From positions 62,001-126,000 of the forward strand of contig CAUAFT010000001.1 in the NCBI GenBank assembly GCA_958428365.1: a DNA stretch of 64,000 nt, written 5' to 3'. How positions within the stretch are numbered: the stretch's first letter is position 1; every line of letters starts with the position of its first letter. This stretch comes from an uncultured Lachnospiraceae bacterium (GTDB lineage: Bacteria > Bacillota > Clostridia > Lachnospirales > Lachnospiraceae). Both the position numbers and the translations under genes were made by a program. The notes beneath the pieces were generated by a model. The model searched no databases and had not been told where the DNA came from. It worked only from the letters and a program-made list of their open reading frames with translations. Positions 35,552 to 44,258 of the stretch are shown here, one piece after another.

Positions 35552-35626
35552 GAACGAAAACCTACTGTTTTATTGGATGCGCTCATGTATTACTTTTATT
35601 TAAAACAACGTGATTACATGATGCAA

Positions 35627-35670
35627 AATCCCCCGGAACCAGCGATCCTGCACTGTGTTTTCGGGGGATT
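35627..35670. terminator. Terminator between uraA and the phosphoesterase gene
   Basis: AATCCCCCG (35627-35635) pairs with CGGGGGATT (35662-35670) across a 26-base loop; T-rich tails are short on both strands. It may end both convergent transcripts. The rest of the 35552-35738 gap shows nothing else. Confidence 0.65.
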
Positions 35671-35738
35671 CTTATTCGCCTTAATATCCCATGAACCTAA
35701 CCCCGCGGCGGGATCTCACACAGCAGAAAACTCATCTA

Positions 35739-36698
35739 TTAAAACCAATCGCTTATATCAATTTTAAAATGATCCTTTCCCGGATATTCTGTCTCGCTAA
35801 AATAGTTATACTGATCCAGATAAGGAGAATAGGCAGATACTTCAAGTTCCTTCTTCTTTTCATCAATGGTGAGCAGCCGCATAAAACCATTTCCTCCATT
35901 GGGCGTTTCCTGATAGTCCGCCAAAAGCTGATCCACTGTTCGATCCATCCTGCCATCGCCATCGTCATCTAATTCATCCCGGCAGTATGACACCTCATGA
36001 TTATGTCCGCACAATACCAGATATACATTTGGATTTTTCCGTACGATCTCATCAAACAACCGATTTCCCGTATCGCTTCGCGTTCCATCCACATTCAAAT
36101 AATCGTGAGTTGTTAAGATAGCCGGCAGCTCCTGATATTCCTTCAATATCCCATTTGCCCAATCGATTACCTCTTCCTTGGGCTGAAACCCCAATGCGAG
36201 CGCCAAATACTTTCGGCTTCCGGTATCAATTATCTGCGCACTCGCCTCCCCATCACGAAAATACCACATGACATCCCTCCCGGCAAATCGTGATTTTCCA
36301 AAGTATTCCAGAAACTGACCGTATGGATCCCCGGAATCTGTCAGATCGTGATTTCCTGCCAGAATACTGTAAGGAACGGTTTTATCCAGATATCCCATTG
36401 CCATATCTGCATTCTGCCATTGCTTTGCATCATCACTTTGATTCACCACGTCTCCCGTGTGAAATACGAACTTTATATTTTTCCTGTCCGCATTTTCTGC
36501 AATCCACATGGTCATGGCTTTATAAACTTCCGGGAGGCTTTCACTGTAAACCTGGGTGTCACTCATCCATACAAAGGTATAAGGAGCCTGTGCCTCCGTG
36601 TCTATTTTTTCTACAACTGTTTTTCCATCGCACCCTGTCGCGCTAAGGATCGTCACCGCCAAAAGTATTACCACCGGAAATAATTTCTTTCCCCGCAT
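35739..36698 (-). CDS. Secreted lipoprotein metallophosphoesterase
   Basis: A 319-residue calcineurin-like phosphoesterase. The N-terminus is a lipoprotein signal (MRGKKLFPVVILLAVTILS then ATGC, with the lipid-bearing Cys at residue 23). Metal motifs follow in order: FVWMSDTQVY, FVFHTGDVVNQ, LAGNHDLTD, LTTHDY and VLCGHNHEV. It would act outside the membrane on nucleotides or phosphodiesters; substrate unknown. The frame is open to 36755, but ATG at 36698 with AAGGA close by gives a compact signal peptide; 36713 is an alternative. Its leader holds a palindromic repeat element. Confidence 0.87.
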   Translation of the reverse strand: MRGKKLFPVVILLAVTILSATGCDGKTVVEKIDTEAQAPYTFVWMSDTQVYSESLPEVYKAMTMWIAENADRKNIKFVFHTGDVVNQSDDAKQWQNADMAMGYLDKTVPYSILAGNHDLTDSGDPYGQFLEYFGKSRFAGRDVMWYFRDGEASAQIIDTGSRKYLALALGFQPKEEVIDWANGILKEYQELPAILTTHDYLNVDGTRSDTGNRLFDEIVRKNPNVYLVLCGHNHEVSYCRDELDDDGDGRMDRTVDQLLADYQETPNGGNGFMRLLTIDEKKKELEVSAYSPYLDQYNYFSETEYPGKDHFKIDISDWF

Positions 36699-36784
36699 TA
36701 TATCCTTCACCATTCCTTTCCAAAAAGCCTTCTCAAACAGCTCTGTAATAATCATCCGTTCCAGGTCAAGCCTATCCTTCTCAC

Positions 36785-36875
36785 TTGACTTATTATATCA
36801 TGTGCTCCGCACATGGCGCTCCGCTTTGGATGCCATTCGGCTTGATATAATGTCTATCGACATTATATCATATGG
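36785..36875 (-). repeat. Palindromic repeat element in the phosphoesterase leader (copy A)
   Basis: Three hairpins in about 90 bases: TGATATAATGTC-TATC-GACATTATATCA (36843-36870, perfect 12-bp arms), ATGGC...GCCAT (36813-36835) and ATGTGC-tcc-GCACAT (about 36800-36814). On the minus strand the large palindrome contains TATAAT and may serve as a -10. A diverged relative lies before ybaK (22545-22628). The remainder of 36699-36967 contains only the terminator at 36912. Confidence 0.6.
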
Positions 36876-36911
36876 AACACTGCAATATATAAACTCCAGT
36901 TAAACAGACAG

Positions 36912-36949
36912 AAAGATCCCCGGAAACACGAGGTTTCCGAGGATCTTTT
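36912..36949 (-). terminator. Terminator of the CAP-domain gene
   Basis: AAAGATCC-cc-GGAAAC pairs with GTTTCC-ga-GGATCTTT around ACGAG, 19 bases after the gene's stop. The T tract on the minus side is interrupted (TTTCTGTCTG). Confidence 0.7.
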
Positions 36950-36967
36950 AACGGTTGTTTTAATGTT

Positions 36968-37741
36968 TTAATAAGTAAACAACTGTACCCAGTAATTCAC
37001 ACCTTTTTCATTCTGATAATATCCCACACCGATATTTTTAAAATTCTTGTTCAAAATATTCGCCCGGTGTCCGTCACTGTTCATCCATGCGTTCATGACC
37101 TGTTCCGGAGATTTCTGTCCCCAGGCAATATTCTCACCACTGCCTTTAAAGGACACGCCCTGTTCTTTCAACACAGTGCCGAAGTTACTGCCGTCTGGTC
37201 TTGTATGTGAGAATTTCTGTACGATCTCTTTCGCTCTCACATTGGCTGCCGCCGTGATATCTGCATCCATGGTCAGCGTGGAAAGTCCTGCCTTTTCTCT
37301 CTCCTTGTTGACAAGCTGTACCACCTGTTCTGCATAGGAAAGTGTCTCCGTCCCTGGTGTATTTGGCTTTTGTGTCTGGGAATTGTCTGTATTTGAATCA
37401 TCCGTATTCGGGATATCTGTATCCGGTGTACTCGTATCCGGGGTATCTGTATCCGGCGTACTCGTATCCGGTTTTTCTGCACCTGGGACATTTACACATG
37501 GAATATTCACCTCCGGATCTTTCCCGCCAGGAATAACATTTCCATTATTTCCAAGTGTGATTCCAAGCTGCTTTAATGTCTCTGTCAGGCTCTCGATTCC
37601 CTGTCCTGCATATACCTTATAGCATCTATTTGACAGATTCCCGCCCGTTTCTGACTCCGCCGCATGAGAGATCAATGGGGTAGCGCCAAGCACTGCAACA
37701 GTGGATAATATGCTCATGGATAATAATATGTTTTTCTTCAT
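36968..37741 (-). CDS. Secreted CAP-domain (SCP-like, YkwD) protein
   Basis: A 257-residue exported protein. A signal peptide (residues 1-28, MKKNILLSMSILSTVAVLGA to SHAA) is followed by a short globular segment (about 35-65), a low-complexity linker of Pro-Asp-Thr repeats (about 90-128) and a C-terminal CAP domain (about 135-257) with FSHTRPDGSNFGTVL, GENIAWGQKSPEQVMNAWMN and SDGHRANILNKNFKNIGVGY. Clostridial homologues are secreted or spore-associated with unclear function. AGGAGG precedes the ATG at 37741. Confidence 0.88.
   Translation of the reverse strand: MKKNILLSMSILSTVAVLGATPLISHAAESETGGNLSNRCYKVYAGQGIESLTETLKQLGITLGNNGNVIPGGKDPEVNIPCVNVPGAEKPDTSTPDTDTPDTSTPDTDIPNTDDSNTDNSQTQKPNTPGTETLSYAEQVVQLVNKEREKAGLSTLTMDADITAAANVRAKEIVQKFSHTRPDGSNFGTVLKEQGVSFKGSGENIAWGQKSPEQVMNAWMNSDGHRANILNKNFKNIGVGYYQNEKGVNYWVQLFTY
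37403..37473 (-). repeat. 15-bp tandem repeats coding the PDT linker
   Basis: About five 15-bp units with core GTATCCGGNGTA encode alternating PDTST/PDTDT blocks in the CAP protein. Such in-frame repeats can change copy number by slippage. Confidence 0.8.
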
Positions 37742-37806
37742 TTCTGCCTCCTTAAATGTTACATATTTGTTACAAAAACCATACTAACATGTTACATTCA
37801 GGAATG

Positions 37807-38355
37807 CTACCTGTAATTATTACCAGATAGGTTCAGCCTACGTACCGCCACTGCCACCAAAGTCCCTGACAACGCCCCCGCCAGCACATCCGACGGATAA
37901 TGTACCCCCAGATAGAGCCTTGAGAAGCTGATGAGTACCGCCAATATCAGAAGCGGTATTCCATATTTTTTCGGCAATTCCAGATACAGGATCACCGCAA
38001 CCGCAAAGGAGCTGGCGGTATGACCGGAGGGAAAAGAATAGTCCGATTGCTTTTCGATCAGGCGGTGAAGTCCCTCCACCACCTCATAGGGTCTGGTTCT
38101 CGCAACGATATTCTTTAAAAACAGATTGTTGATAACAAAAGACAGGGCAAGGGAAATCCCTGCCCTGATTCCTGTACCTCTTGTCTTTTGACAGATCAGC
38201 AGGACTAGAACCAGCAGGATCCAGAAGATCCCCGCATTTCCAAGTCTTGTGACTGTCTTAAAAAATGCTGTCCATCCGGGAGTTCGAAGATATTCCTGTA
38301 TCCACAGAAGAATCCTGCCGTCCCAATATAACAGATCATTCACAGATATCTTCAC
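37807..38355 (-). CDS. PAP2-family membrane phosphatase
   Basis: Lipid or pyrophosphate phosphatase, 182 residues, with about five membrane segments. The three catalytic blocks are present: KNIVARTRP, YSFPSGHTASSF and SRLYLGVHYPSD. An undecaprenyl-pyrophosphate or phosphatidylglycerol-phosphate role is possible; the sequence does not decide. The start GTG at 38355 overlaps the GGGAGG site; GTG at 38343 is better spaced and may be the true start. It follows the Mrp gene by 17 bases and may share its transcript. Confidence 0.88.
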   Translation of the reverse strand: MKISVNDLLYWDGRILLWIQEYLRTPGWTAFFKTVTRLGNAGIFWILLVLVLLICQKTRGTGIRAGISLALSFVINNLFLKNIVARTRPYEVVEGLHRLIEKQSDYSFPSGHTASSFAVAVILYLELPKKYGIPLLILAVLISFSRLYLGVHYPSDVLAGALSGTLVAVAVRRLNLSGNNYR

Positions 38356-38372
38356 CTCCCTGATCCGGCAGC

Positions 38373-39218
38373 TTACATATTCTCCAGCTTCGCAAGTCCC
38401 TGATCCAGATAAGGATTCTCCAGCTTGTAAAAGGTTCCCTCATCCGCTGCCTTTGCATAGTTCGGATCCAACGGAAGCTTTCCTAAGACTTCCATTCCAA
38501 GCTCCGCAGCCACCTCATCAATATGACTCTCCCCGAATAAGGAGATCTTCTTTCCACAATCAGGACACTTGAGATAGCTGTAGTTCTCCACTACGCCCAA
38601 CACCGGAATATTCATCATTCCCGCCATGTTGTAGGCCTTCTTCACGATCATCTGTACCAACTCCTGCGGCGAGGTTACGATCACAATTCCATCCACTGGA
38701 AGGGACTGGAACACGGTCAGCGGTACATCTCCGGTTCCCGGAGGCATATCTACAAATAAGTAATCCAAATCACCCCAGACCACATCGCTCCAGAACTGTT
38801 TTACGGTTCCCGCGATCACCGGACCTCTCCAGACTACCGGAGCTTCCTCATCCTCCATCAGAAGATTGATGGACATGATCTTTGTTCCATCCTCAGCCTC
38901 GATGGGATACATACCCAGATCATTTCCCGTTGCCGGACCGTGAACACCGAACATTTTCGGGATAGACGGTCCTGTGATATCCGCATCCAGGATTCCCACC
39001 TGGAATCCTTTCTTTCTCATCTGCGCCGCTAAGGACGCGGTGACGAAGGACTTTCCAACTCCACCCTTTCCGCTGACTACACCGATCACTTTTTTGATAG
39101 AAGAATACGGATTCATATCTATGGAAAAATCCGGCTTTGCCCCTGTATTCTGGGAACATCCTTCACAGCTTTCCTTAGAACAGCCTGCTGCGCTGCTACA
39201 CTCTCTATTTTCTGCCAT
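38373..39218 (-). CDS. mrp: Mrp/NBP35-family iron-sulfur carrier ATPase
   Basis: P-loop scaffold that carries and delivers Fe-S clusters, 281 residues. The deviant Walker A is VVSGKGGVGKSFVTASLA, switch motifs are DADITGPSIPKMFG and DMPPGTGDVPLTVFQ. There is a Cys-rich N-terminal tail (CSSAAGCSKESCEGCSQ) like Nbp35 proteins, and a CPDCGKK near the C-terminus, both plausible cluster ligands. AAGGAGG lies before the ATG, and a good promoter upstream. Location between spoIVA and the PAP2 gene tells little about its target proteins. Confidence 0.93.
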   Translation of the reverse strand: MAENRECSSAAGCSKESCEGCSQNTGAKPDFSIDMNPYSSIKKVIGVVSGKGGVGKSFVTASLAAQMRKKGFQVGILDADITGPSIPKMFGVHGPATGNDLGMYPIEAEDGTKIMSINLLMEDEEAPVVWRGPVIAGTVKQFWSDVVWGDLDYLFVDMPPGTGDVPLTVFQSLPVDGIVIVTSPQELVQMIVKKAYNMAGMMNIPVLGVVENYSYLKCPDCGKKISLFGESHIDEVAAELGMEVLGKLPLDPNYAKAADEGTFYKLENPYLDQGLAKLENM

Positions 39219-39251
39219 ATTTCATTACCTCCTTATCACATTGCATGAGGT

Positions 39252-39280
39252 AGTATAGCCCATTTCCCGCTTTTTTTCAA
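39252..39280 (-). promoter_or_regulatory. Sigma-A promoter of mrp
   Basis: TTGAAA (39275-39280), 17 bases, TATACT (39252-39257) on the minus strand, 33 bases before the mrp ATG, in the gap after spoIVA. Confidence 0.55.
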
Positions 39281-39317
39281 TCCATATTCCTCTTGTTCAC
39301 AAAAATATCCATAACTG

Positions 39318-40805
39318 CTAAATAATAATGCAGACCAGTCCTCCGTTGGAATCGTTGACGATCTTTTGCATCGTATCCTGTAATTTCATCTGGCTCTCGT
39401 CGTCCATCATGGAAATCTTGCTGCGGATCCCGTCCTCCATCAGTTCTCCAATGGATTTTCCGAAAATGTTGGTATTCCACACACCCTCCTCCGTATTTTG
39501 TCCCTCCTTGATATATTCAATGAGATCCTTCGCCTGCTCCTCGTTACCCACAATAGGCGCCACCTCTGTCTCAATATTTGCCTTAATCATATGGATGCTC
39601 GGAGAGATGGCTTTCATCTTGACCCCGTACTTGCTGCCATGCTTAATTAACACCGGCTCTTCCAGGGTAATATCCGAAAGTCCCGGATTGACCACACCAT
39701 ATCCCTTCATCTTCACAGCGTCCATGGCGTCCTCTACTTTCTCGTACTCCTTTCTCATACCAGCCAGTTCTTTTATCATGGAAATCAACTGGTATTCTCC
39801 ACGGATCTCCACCCCGGTGAGCTCGCTCATATTCTCATAATAATATTTTTCCCCCACTTCCATGCGAAGGTTTACGCTTCCGGTCGCCATATCGATCTTG
39901 TCGAGCTTGATCTGCTCTATGTAATCTCCCTCCGTCTCAAAGGGATAACCAATCAAATCCTTCACATAAGTAATATCCCGCAAAAAATTTTTCGCATTGA
40001 GTACCATGTTTTGCTTGATCTGTGTGCCAAGTTCCAGCATTTCCACCCATTTTGGCATATAGAAGTTCATCCGCACCACTGGAAATTCGTAGAGAATGGC
40101 CTGTAAGATCCTGGAGATATCCTCTTTCTTTAACTGTTCACAGTTGATGGGCATGACTGTGACCCCGTATTTCTCCTGCATCTGTTCCGCCAGTTTTTTC
40201 GTATCCTCGCTATAAGGCTTGGTGGAATTTAACAGTACAATGAAGGGCTTACCGAGATTTTTCAGCTCTGCCACAGTCTTTTCCTCCGGCACCGCATAGT
40301 TTTCCCTTGGAATATCCGTAAAAGATCCGTCTGAGGCAATGACGATCCCAATAGTGGAATGCTCGTTGATGACCTTCTTCGTACCGATCTCCGCCGCCTG
40401 GGTAAACGGCACCTCATAGTCAAACCACGGTGTCTTCACCATCCGTTCCGTCTCATTTTCCATGTGACCGCTGGCTCCTTCCACCATGTAACCCACACAG
40501 TCGATGAGACGCACCTTCACCTCGGTTCCATCCTCCAGCATGATCTGAGCCGCTTCTTTTGGGATAAACTTCGGCTCCGTGGTCATGATGGTCTTGCCCG
40601 CTGCCGACTGTGGCATCTCATCGATGGTCCTCTCCCTGTCATGCTCGTCGCTCATATAGGGAAGCACCATCTGCTCCATAAAACGTTTGATAAAGGTGGA
40701 CTTGCCCGTACGGACTGCCCCGATCACTCCCAAATAGATTTCGCCTTTTGTTCTGGCACTGATATCCTTGTAAATATCAAAGGATGACGTATTAAAATTG
40801 TCCAT
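39318..40805 (-). CDS. spoIVA: Stage IV sporulation protein A (SpoIVA)
   Basis: ATPase that polymerises on the forespore surface and founds the spore coat; made in the mother cell. The 495-residue product has Walker A GAVRTGKST (residues 29-37), then DEMPQSAAGKTIMTTEPKFI, and the conserved C-terminus ending SNGGLVCIII. The frame is open to 40844, but GGGAGGA precedes the ATG at 40805. That ribosome site is one arm of a large inverted repeat (see regulatory entry and findings). malQ lies upstream in the same direction with no terminator seen between them. Confidence 0.97.
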   Translation of the reverse strand: MDNFNTSSFDIYKDISARTKGEIYLGVIGAVRTGKSTFIKRFMEQMVLPYMSDEHDRERTIDEMPQSAAGKTIMTTEPKFIPKEAAQIMLEDGTEVKVRLIDCVGYMVEGASGHMENETERMVKTPWFDYEVPFTQAAEIGTKKVINEHSTIGIVIASDGSFTDIPRENYAVPEEKTVAELKNLGKPFIVLLNSTKPYSEDTKKLAEQMQEKYGVTVMPINCEQLKKEDISRILQAILYEFPVVRMNFYMPKWVEMLELGTQIKQNMVLNAKNFLRDITYVKDLIGYPFETEGDYIEQIKLDKIDMATGSVNLRMEVGEKYYYENMSELTGVEIRGEYQLISMIKELAGMRKEYEKVEDAMDAVKMKGYGVVNPGLSDITLEEPVLIKHGSKYGVKMKAISPSIHMIKANIETEVAPIVGNEEQAKDLIEYIKEGQNTEEGVWNTNIFGKSIGELMEDGIRSKISMMDDESQMKLQDTMQKIVNDSNGGLVCIII

Positions 40806-40809
40806 AAAA

Positions 40810-40862
40810 ATTCCTCCCGCATATACTATTCCATAGATATGCAATGGGAGGAATCTTTATGA
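40810..40862 (-). promoter_or_regulatory. spoIVA sigma-E-like promoter and Shine-Dalgarno-masking hairpin
   Basis: ATTCCTCCC-GCATAT (40810-40824) is complementary to ATATGC-aat-GGGAGGAAT (40837-40854). In RNA reading through from malQ the upstream arm would pair with the spoIVA ribosome site (GGGAGGA). The sigma-E-like promoter TCATAAA-N14-CATATCTA (40856-40862 and 40834-40841) should start transcription near 40828, after that arm, leaving the ribosome site free. Structure is seen in sequence; promoter use is inference. Confidence 0.55.
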
Positions 40863-40897
40863 TACTTATTCAGATATCGGCAATTCTTTAAAAAATC

Positions 40898-42382
40898 CTA
40901 TGATCTTCTCAGTCTGCCGTACAACTCCATCTTGCGGTAGAGCTTCTTCGCCAGAGGCATGGTAATCTGTCCCGGAAGTGCTCTCCACTGCCAGTTGCCG
41001 CCCAGGGTGGACGGAATATTCATGCGTGCCTCGCTGCCCAGACCGATCAGATCCTGCATCGTCACCACTGCCAGATCCGCCGAACTCATCCAGGCTCCAC
41101 GCATCATTCCCCAGTGATAGCCCTCTTCCTTATTCAACTGCAGATATTCTTTGGCGATCTTCACACTCTCCTTCGGAGCCGTTTTCATCCATCCAAGGAT
41201 CGTATCGTTATCGTGGGTTCCCGTATAGACCACACAGTGTTTTTCGTAATTGTGAGGCATATAATTGCTGTCATCCCTGGAATCAAAAGCGAACTGTACC
41301 ACCTTCATCCCCGGATAACCGGAATCCTTCACAAGCTGTAATACCGACGGTGTTAAAAATCCAAGATCCTCCACGATGATATCCAGATCTCCTAACTTCT
41401 CCTTCAACACGTTAAATAATTCCATTCCCGGACCCATCCGCCATTCGCCGTTTTTTGCATGGTCATCTTTTCCCGGAATCGCATAGTAGGAATCGAAGCC
41501 CCGGAAATGGTCAATGCGGACCACATCATACAATTCCGACATCTTCTTCATCCGCATGGTCCACCAGCTGTAGCCGTCCTCTCTCATCACATCCCAGCGA
41601 AACAACGGGTTTCCCCAGAGCTGACCGTCAGCGGAAAAGGCGTCCGGCGGACAGCCTGCCACATCAATAGGCTCCAGATCTTCATTCAGATAGAACTGGG
41701 ACGGATTCGTCCACACATCCACACTGTCCCCTGCCACATAGATGGGTACATCTCCGATAATGCGGATTCCCTTCTCATTGGCATAGGCTTTCAACTCTCT
41801 CCACTGCTTAAAAAAGAGATATTGCAGCATTTTCCAGAAAGAGATCTCCTGCGCATACTCCTCCTTCGCCGCCTCGATCGCCTCTGTCTCCCGGAACTTC
41901 AAAGGATGTTCCCACTCTGACCACTGCGCCCCGCCGCGGGCCTCCTTTAAACTCATGAACAGAGCAAAATCCTCCAGCCAGTCTGCCTCTTCCTCACAAA
42001 ACCGGGCATAATCCTCCGGCTCCCGCGCAAAAAAGCGCTTCTGCGCCTTTCTCAGAAGATCATAGCGGTTCGCATAGAGAAGGGCGTAATCCACCTGATC
42101 CTCTCTTTCACACCAGAGATAGGACTGGCACTCGCTCTTTTTTAACAATTTGTCCGCGCATAAATATTCCAGATCTATAAAATAAGGATTTCCCGCAAAA
42201 CCGGACGGAGACTGGTAGGGGGAATCCCCATAGCTGGTGGGACAGATCGGAAGGATCTGCCAATAGGTCTGCCCTGCCCGTTCCAGAAAATCCACAAATT
42301 TTTTCGCCTGCTTTCCCATGGTCCCGATTCCATAGGGGGACGGCAGGGAAGATATATGCATTAATATCGCACTGCTCCTCAT
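40898..42382 (-). CDS. malQ: 4-alpha-glucanotransferase (amylomaltase)
   Basis: GH77 enzyme that moves glucan segments between maltodextrins, 494 residues. The N-terminus SSLPSPYGIGTMGKQAKKFV, acceptor motif CPTSYGDSPYQSPSGFAGNP, and catalytic blocks YDVVRIDHFRGFDSYYAIP, IVEDLGFLTPSVLQLV and YTGTHDNDTILGWM are complete. A GTG at 42391 overlaps the LacI stop, but ATG at 42382 is nine bases after GAGG and is preferred. As the last gene of the LacI-ABC block it implies that the imported sugar is a maltodextrin. Confidence 0.95.
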   Translation of the reverse strand: MRSSAILMHISSLPSPYGIGTMGKQAKKFVDFLERAGQTYWQILPICPTSYGDSPYQSPSGFAGNPYFIDLEYLCADKLLKKSECQSYLWCEREDQVDYALLYANRYDLLRKAQKRFFAREPEDYARFCEEEADWLEDFALFMSLKEARGGAQWSEWEHPLKFRETEAIEAAKEEYAQEISFWKMLQYLFFKQWRELKAYANEKGIRIIGDVPIYVAGDSVDVWTNPSQFYLNEDLEPIDVAGCPPDAFSADGQLWGNPLFRWDVMREDGYSWWTMRMKKMSELYDVVRIDHFRGFDSYYAIPGKDDHAKNGEWRMGPGMELFNVLKEKLGDLDIIVEDLGFLTPSVLQLVKDSGYPGMKVVQFAFDSRDDSNYMPHNYEKHCVVYTGTHDNDTILGWMKTAPKESVKIAKEYLQLNKEEGYHWGMMRGAWMSSADLAVVTMQDLIGLGSEARMNIPSTLGGNWQWRALPGQITMPLAKKLYRKMELYGRLRRS

Positions 42383-42387
42383 CTTTT

Positions 42388-43401
42388 TCACCCTCTTTCT
42401 AACTCTCTTACGCTCTCACCGGTGACCAGATCCACATCCACGATCTCGTGGATACTTCCCGCCTTAAAATCAATAAAGTTGAACAGGATCTCCACCCCTC
42501 GAATCGCCAGCTCCTTCGCCGGCTGTTTGATGGTAGTCAGCTTGGGATTGTAATAATCCGCCAGATCGATCCCGTCAAAACCGATGACAGAGATATCTTC
42601 CGGAACCATAAGCCCCTTGTCCTTCAAGGCGCGTATCGCTCCGATCGCCGTCACATCGGACATTGCAAAGACCGCGGTGATATCCGGCGCTTTTTCCAGC
42701 AGTCTCACCATCGCCCGGTAAGCACTGTCAAAGGAGAAACGGCTGTTCTCGTAATATCTGTCCTTATCAAATTCCAGCCCCTGCTCCCGAAAGCTCTCAA
42801 GACAGCCGAGATAACGCTGATGGCTGGTATGGGAAAGAGATACATCCCCGCCCAACACGCCGATCTTTTCATGGCCTTTGGAAAAGAGATAATCCACCGC
42901 CCGCTTTGCCGCCACGACATCATCCACCGCAACACTGGACAGATTCTGAAAATCCAGCTTACTGCCCTGGTTGGTAATCAGCACTCCCGGAATCTCGATC
43001 TGTCCGAACTTCTCCTCAAAGTTCGATGGATTTCCTCCCAGGAAGAGGATTCCCATAGGCTTGCACTCCCGACACAGGATCAGAGCCTGTTCCACCTCGT
43101 TCTTGTCCTCATCTATGTAGCAGATCTCAGCGGAATACCTGGTCTGCTCCAGCATTCTTTGTACTTCCTCCACAATATTGGCGAAGAGCATGTTGGAAGT
43201 TCCCTTCACCAATACTGCGATATTTTTGCTGCTGCTCTGCTTTAAATGCTTTGCATTGTTGTTGGGTACGAAATTGTGAGCTGCCACAATCTCACTGATT
43301 CTTTTTTTCGCCTCCGGGCTGACGTCTCTGCGGTTATTCAACACTCTTGACACCGTGCTGACCGAGTAGCCCGATTCTTTTGCAATGTCTTTTATGGTCA
43401 C
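42388..43401 (-). CDS. LacI-family transcriptional repressor
   Basis: Sugar-responsive repressor of 337 residues. N-terminal helix-turn-helix and hinge: TIKDIAKESGYSVSTVSRVL with NNRRDVSPEAKKRISEIV; then a periplasmic-binding-like effector domain with VLGGDVSLSHTSHQRYLG and DISVIGFDGIDLADYYNPKL. The start is GTG at 43401. It lies between the ABC permeases and malQ, so it likely controls the operon through two AACGTT-centred sites near 46554-46593. A MalR-like role for maltose/maltodextrin is inference from the neighbours. Confidence 0.92.
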   Translation of the reverse strand: MTIKDIAKESGYSVSTVSRVLNNRRDVSPEAKKRISEIVAAHNFVPNNNAKHLKQSSSKNIAVLVKGTSNMLFANIVEEVQRMLEQTRYSAEICYIDEDKNEVEQALILCRECKPMGILFLGGNPSNFEEKFGQIEIPGVLITNQGSKLDFQNLSSVAVDDVVAAKRAVDYLFSKGHEKIGVLGGDVSLSHTSHQRYLGCLESFREQGLEFDKDRYYENSRFSFDSAYRAMVRLLEKAPDITAVFAMSDVTAIGAIRALKDKGLMVPEDISVIGFDGIDLADYYNPKLTTIKQPAKELAIRGVEILFNFIDFKAGSIHEIVDVDLVTGESVRELERG

Positions 43402-43421
43402 TGATTTTCACCAATCTCTCA

Positions 43422-44258
43422 TTAGCCTTTTACGGCACCTGCTACCACACCTTCAATAATATATTTCTGACACGCCATGTAGAAAATGATGATCGGGACA
43501 ATGGATAACACCAGCATCGCCATCAGGGCGCCCATGTCCTTATTTCCATTGGTTCCCACCAGCATCTGGATGACAACAGGTATCGTCTTATATCTGGTAC
43601 TGATTCCAATCACCAGATACGGAAGTAAAAAGTCGTTCCAGATCCACATCACATTCAGGATCGCCACCGTGATCGCGGTAGGCTTGAGGATCGGAAATAC
43701 AACTCTGAAATATGTCTGTAAGGGATTGCATCCGTCGATCATAGCTGCCTCCTCGATCTCAAGAGGAATGCTTTTGACAAATCCCGAAAACATAAATACC
43801 GATAGTCCGGCGCCAAAACCTAAGTATAGAATACACATTCCGACAGGATTTCTCAAGTGAAATTTATCTGCCAGGTCCGTCATTGTGAACATAACCATCT
43901 GAAACGGCACTACCATGGAGAATACAAAGAGGTAGTACAGGATGGATGTTGTCTTTCCCTTTACCCGCACCAGATAGTATGCCGTCATGGAGGTAAAAAG
44001 GATAATCAGCGCTACGGAAAGGATCGTGATAAAGAACGACCAGCCCGCCGCCTGTAAAAGTCCGGTCTTTTCCAGTCCGTTGATGTAGTTGGTCAACCCT
44101 GCAAACAATTCTCCGGTGGGAAGATCAAAAGGCTGTTTACTGATGTAGAACTTTCCCTTAAAGGAATTAAGTACGATGAAATACAGTGGAAACAGAACAA
44201 CCACGGTCAAAACGCACAGGATGATATAGATAAATACATTTCCTTTCTTTTTTACCAT
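43422..44258 (-). CDS. Sugar ABC transporter permease (MalG-like)
   Basis: Inner-membrane permease of 278 residues with six hydrophobic segments. The EAA loop that contacts the ATPase is LEIEEAAMIDGCNPLQTYFR with VVFPILKPT. Typical N-terminal FPLYFIVLNSFKG is seen. The ATG overlaps the stop of the partner permease by one base (TAATG). No ATP-binding subunit is encoded here, so a shared MsmX/MsmK-type ATPase elsewhere is expected. Belongs to the carbohydrate uptake 1 family, which favours oligosaccharides. Confidence 0.93.
   Translation of the reverse strand: MVKKKGNVFIYIILCVLTVVVLFPLYFIVLNSFKGKFYISKQPFDLPTGELFAGLTNYINGLEKTGLLQAAGWSFFITILSVALIILFTSMTAYYLVRVKGKTTSILYYLFVFSMVVPFQMVMFTMTDLADKFHLRNPVGMCILYLGFGAGLSVFMFSGFVKSIPLEIEEAAMIDGCNPLQTYFRVVFPILKPTAITVAILNVMWIWNDFLLPYLVIGISTRYKTIPVVIQMLVGTNGNKDMGALMAMLVLSIVPIIIFYMACQKYIIEGVVAGAVKG

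Noticed and set aside
37403..37473. CRISPR-like short repeats
   Set aside because: The units are contiguous 15-bp coding repeats of the PDT linker without spacers.
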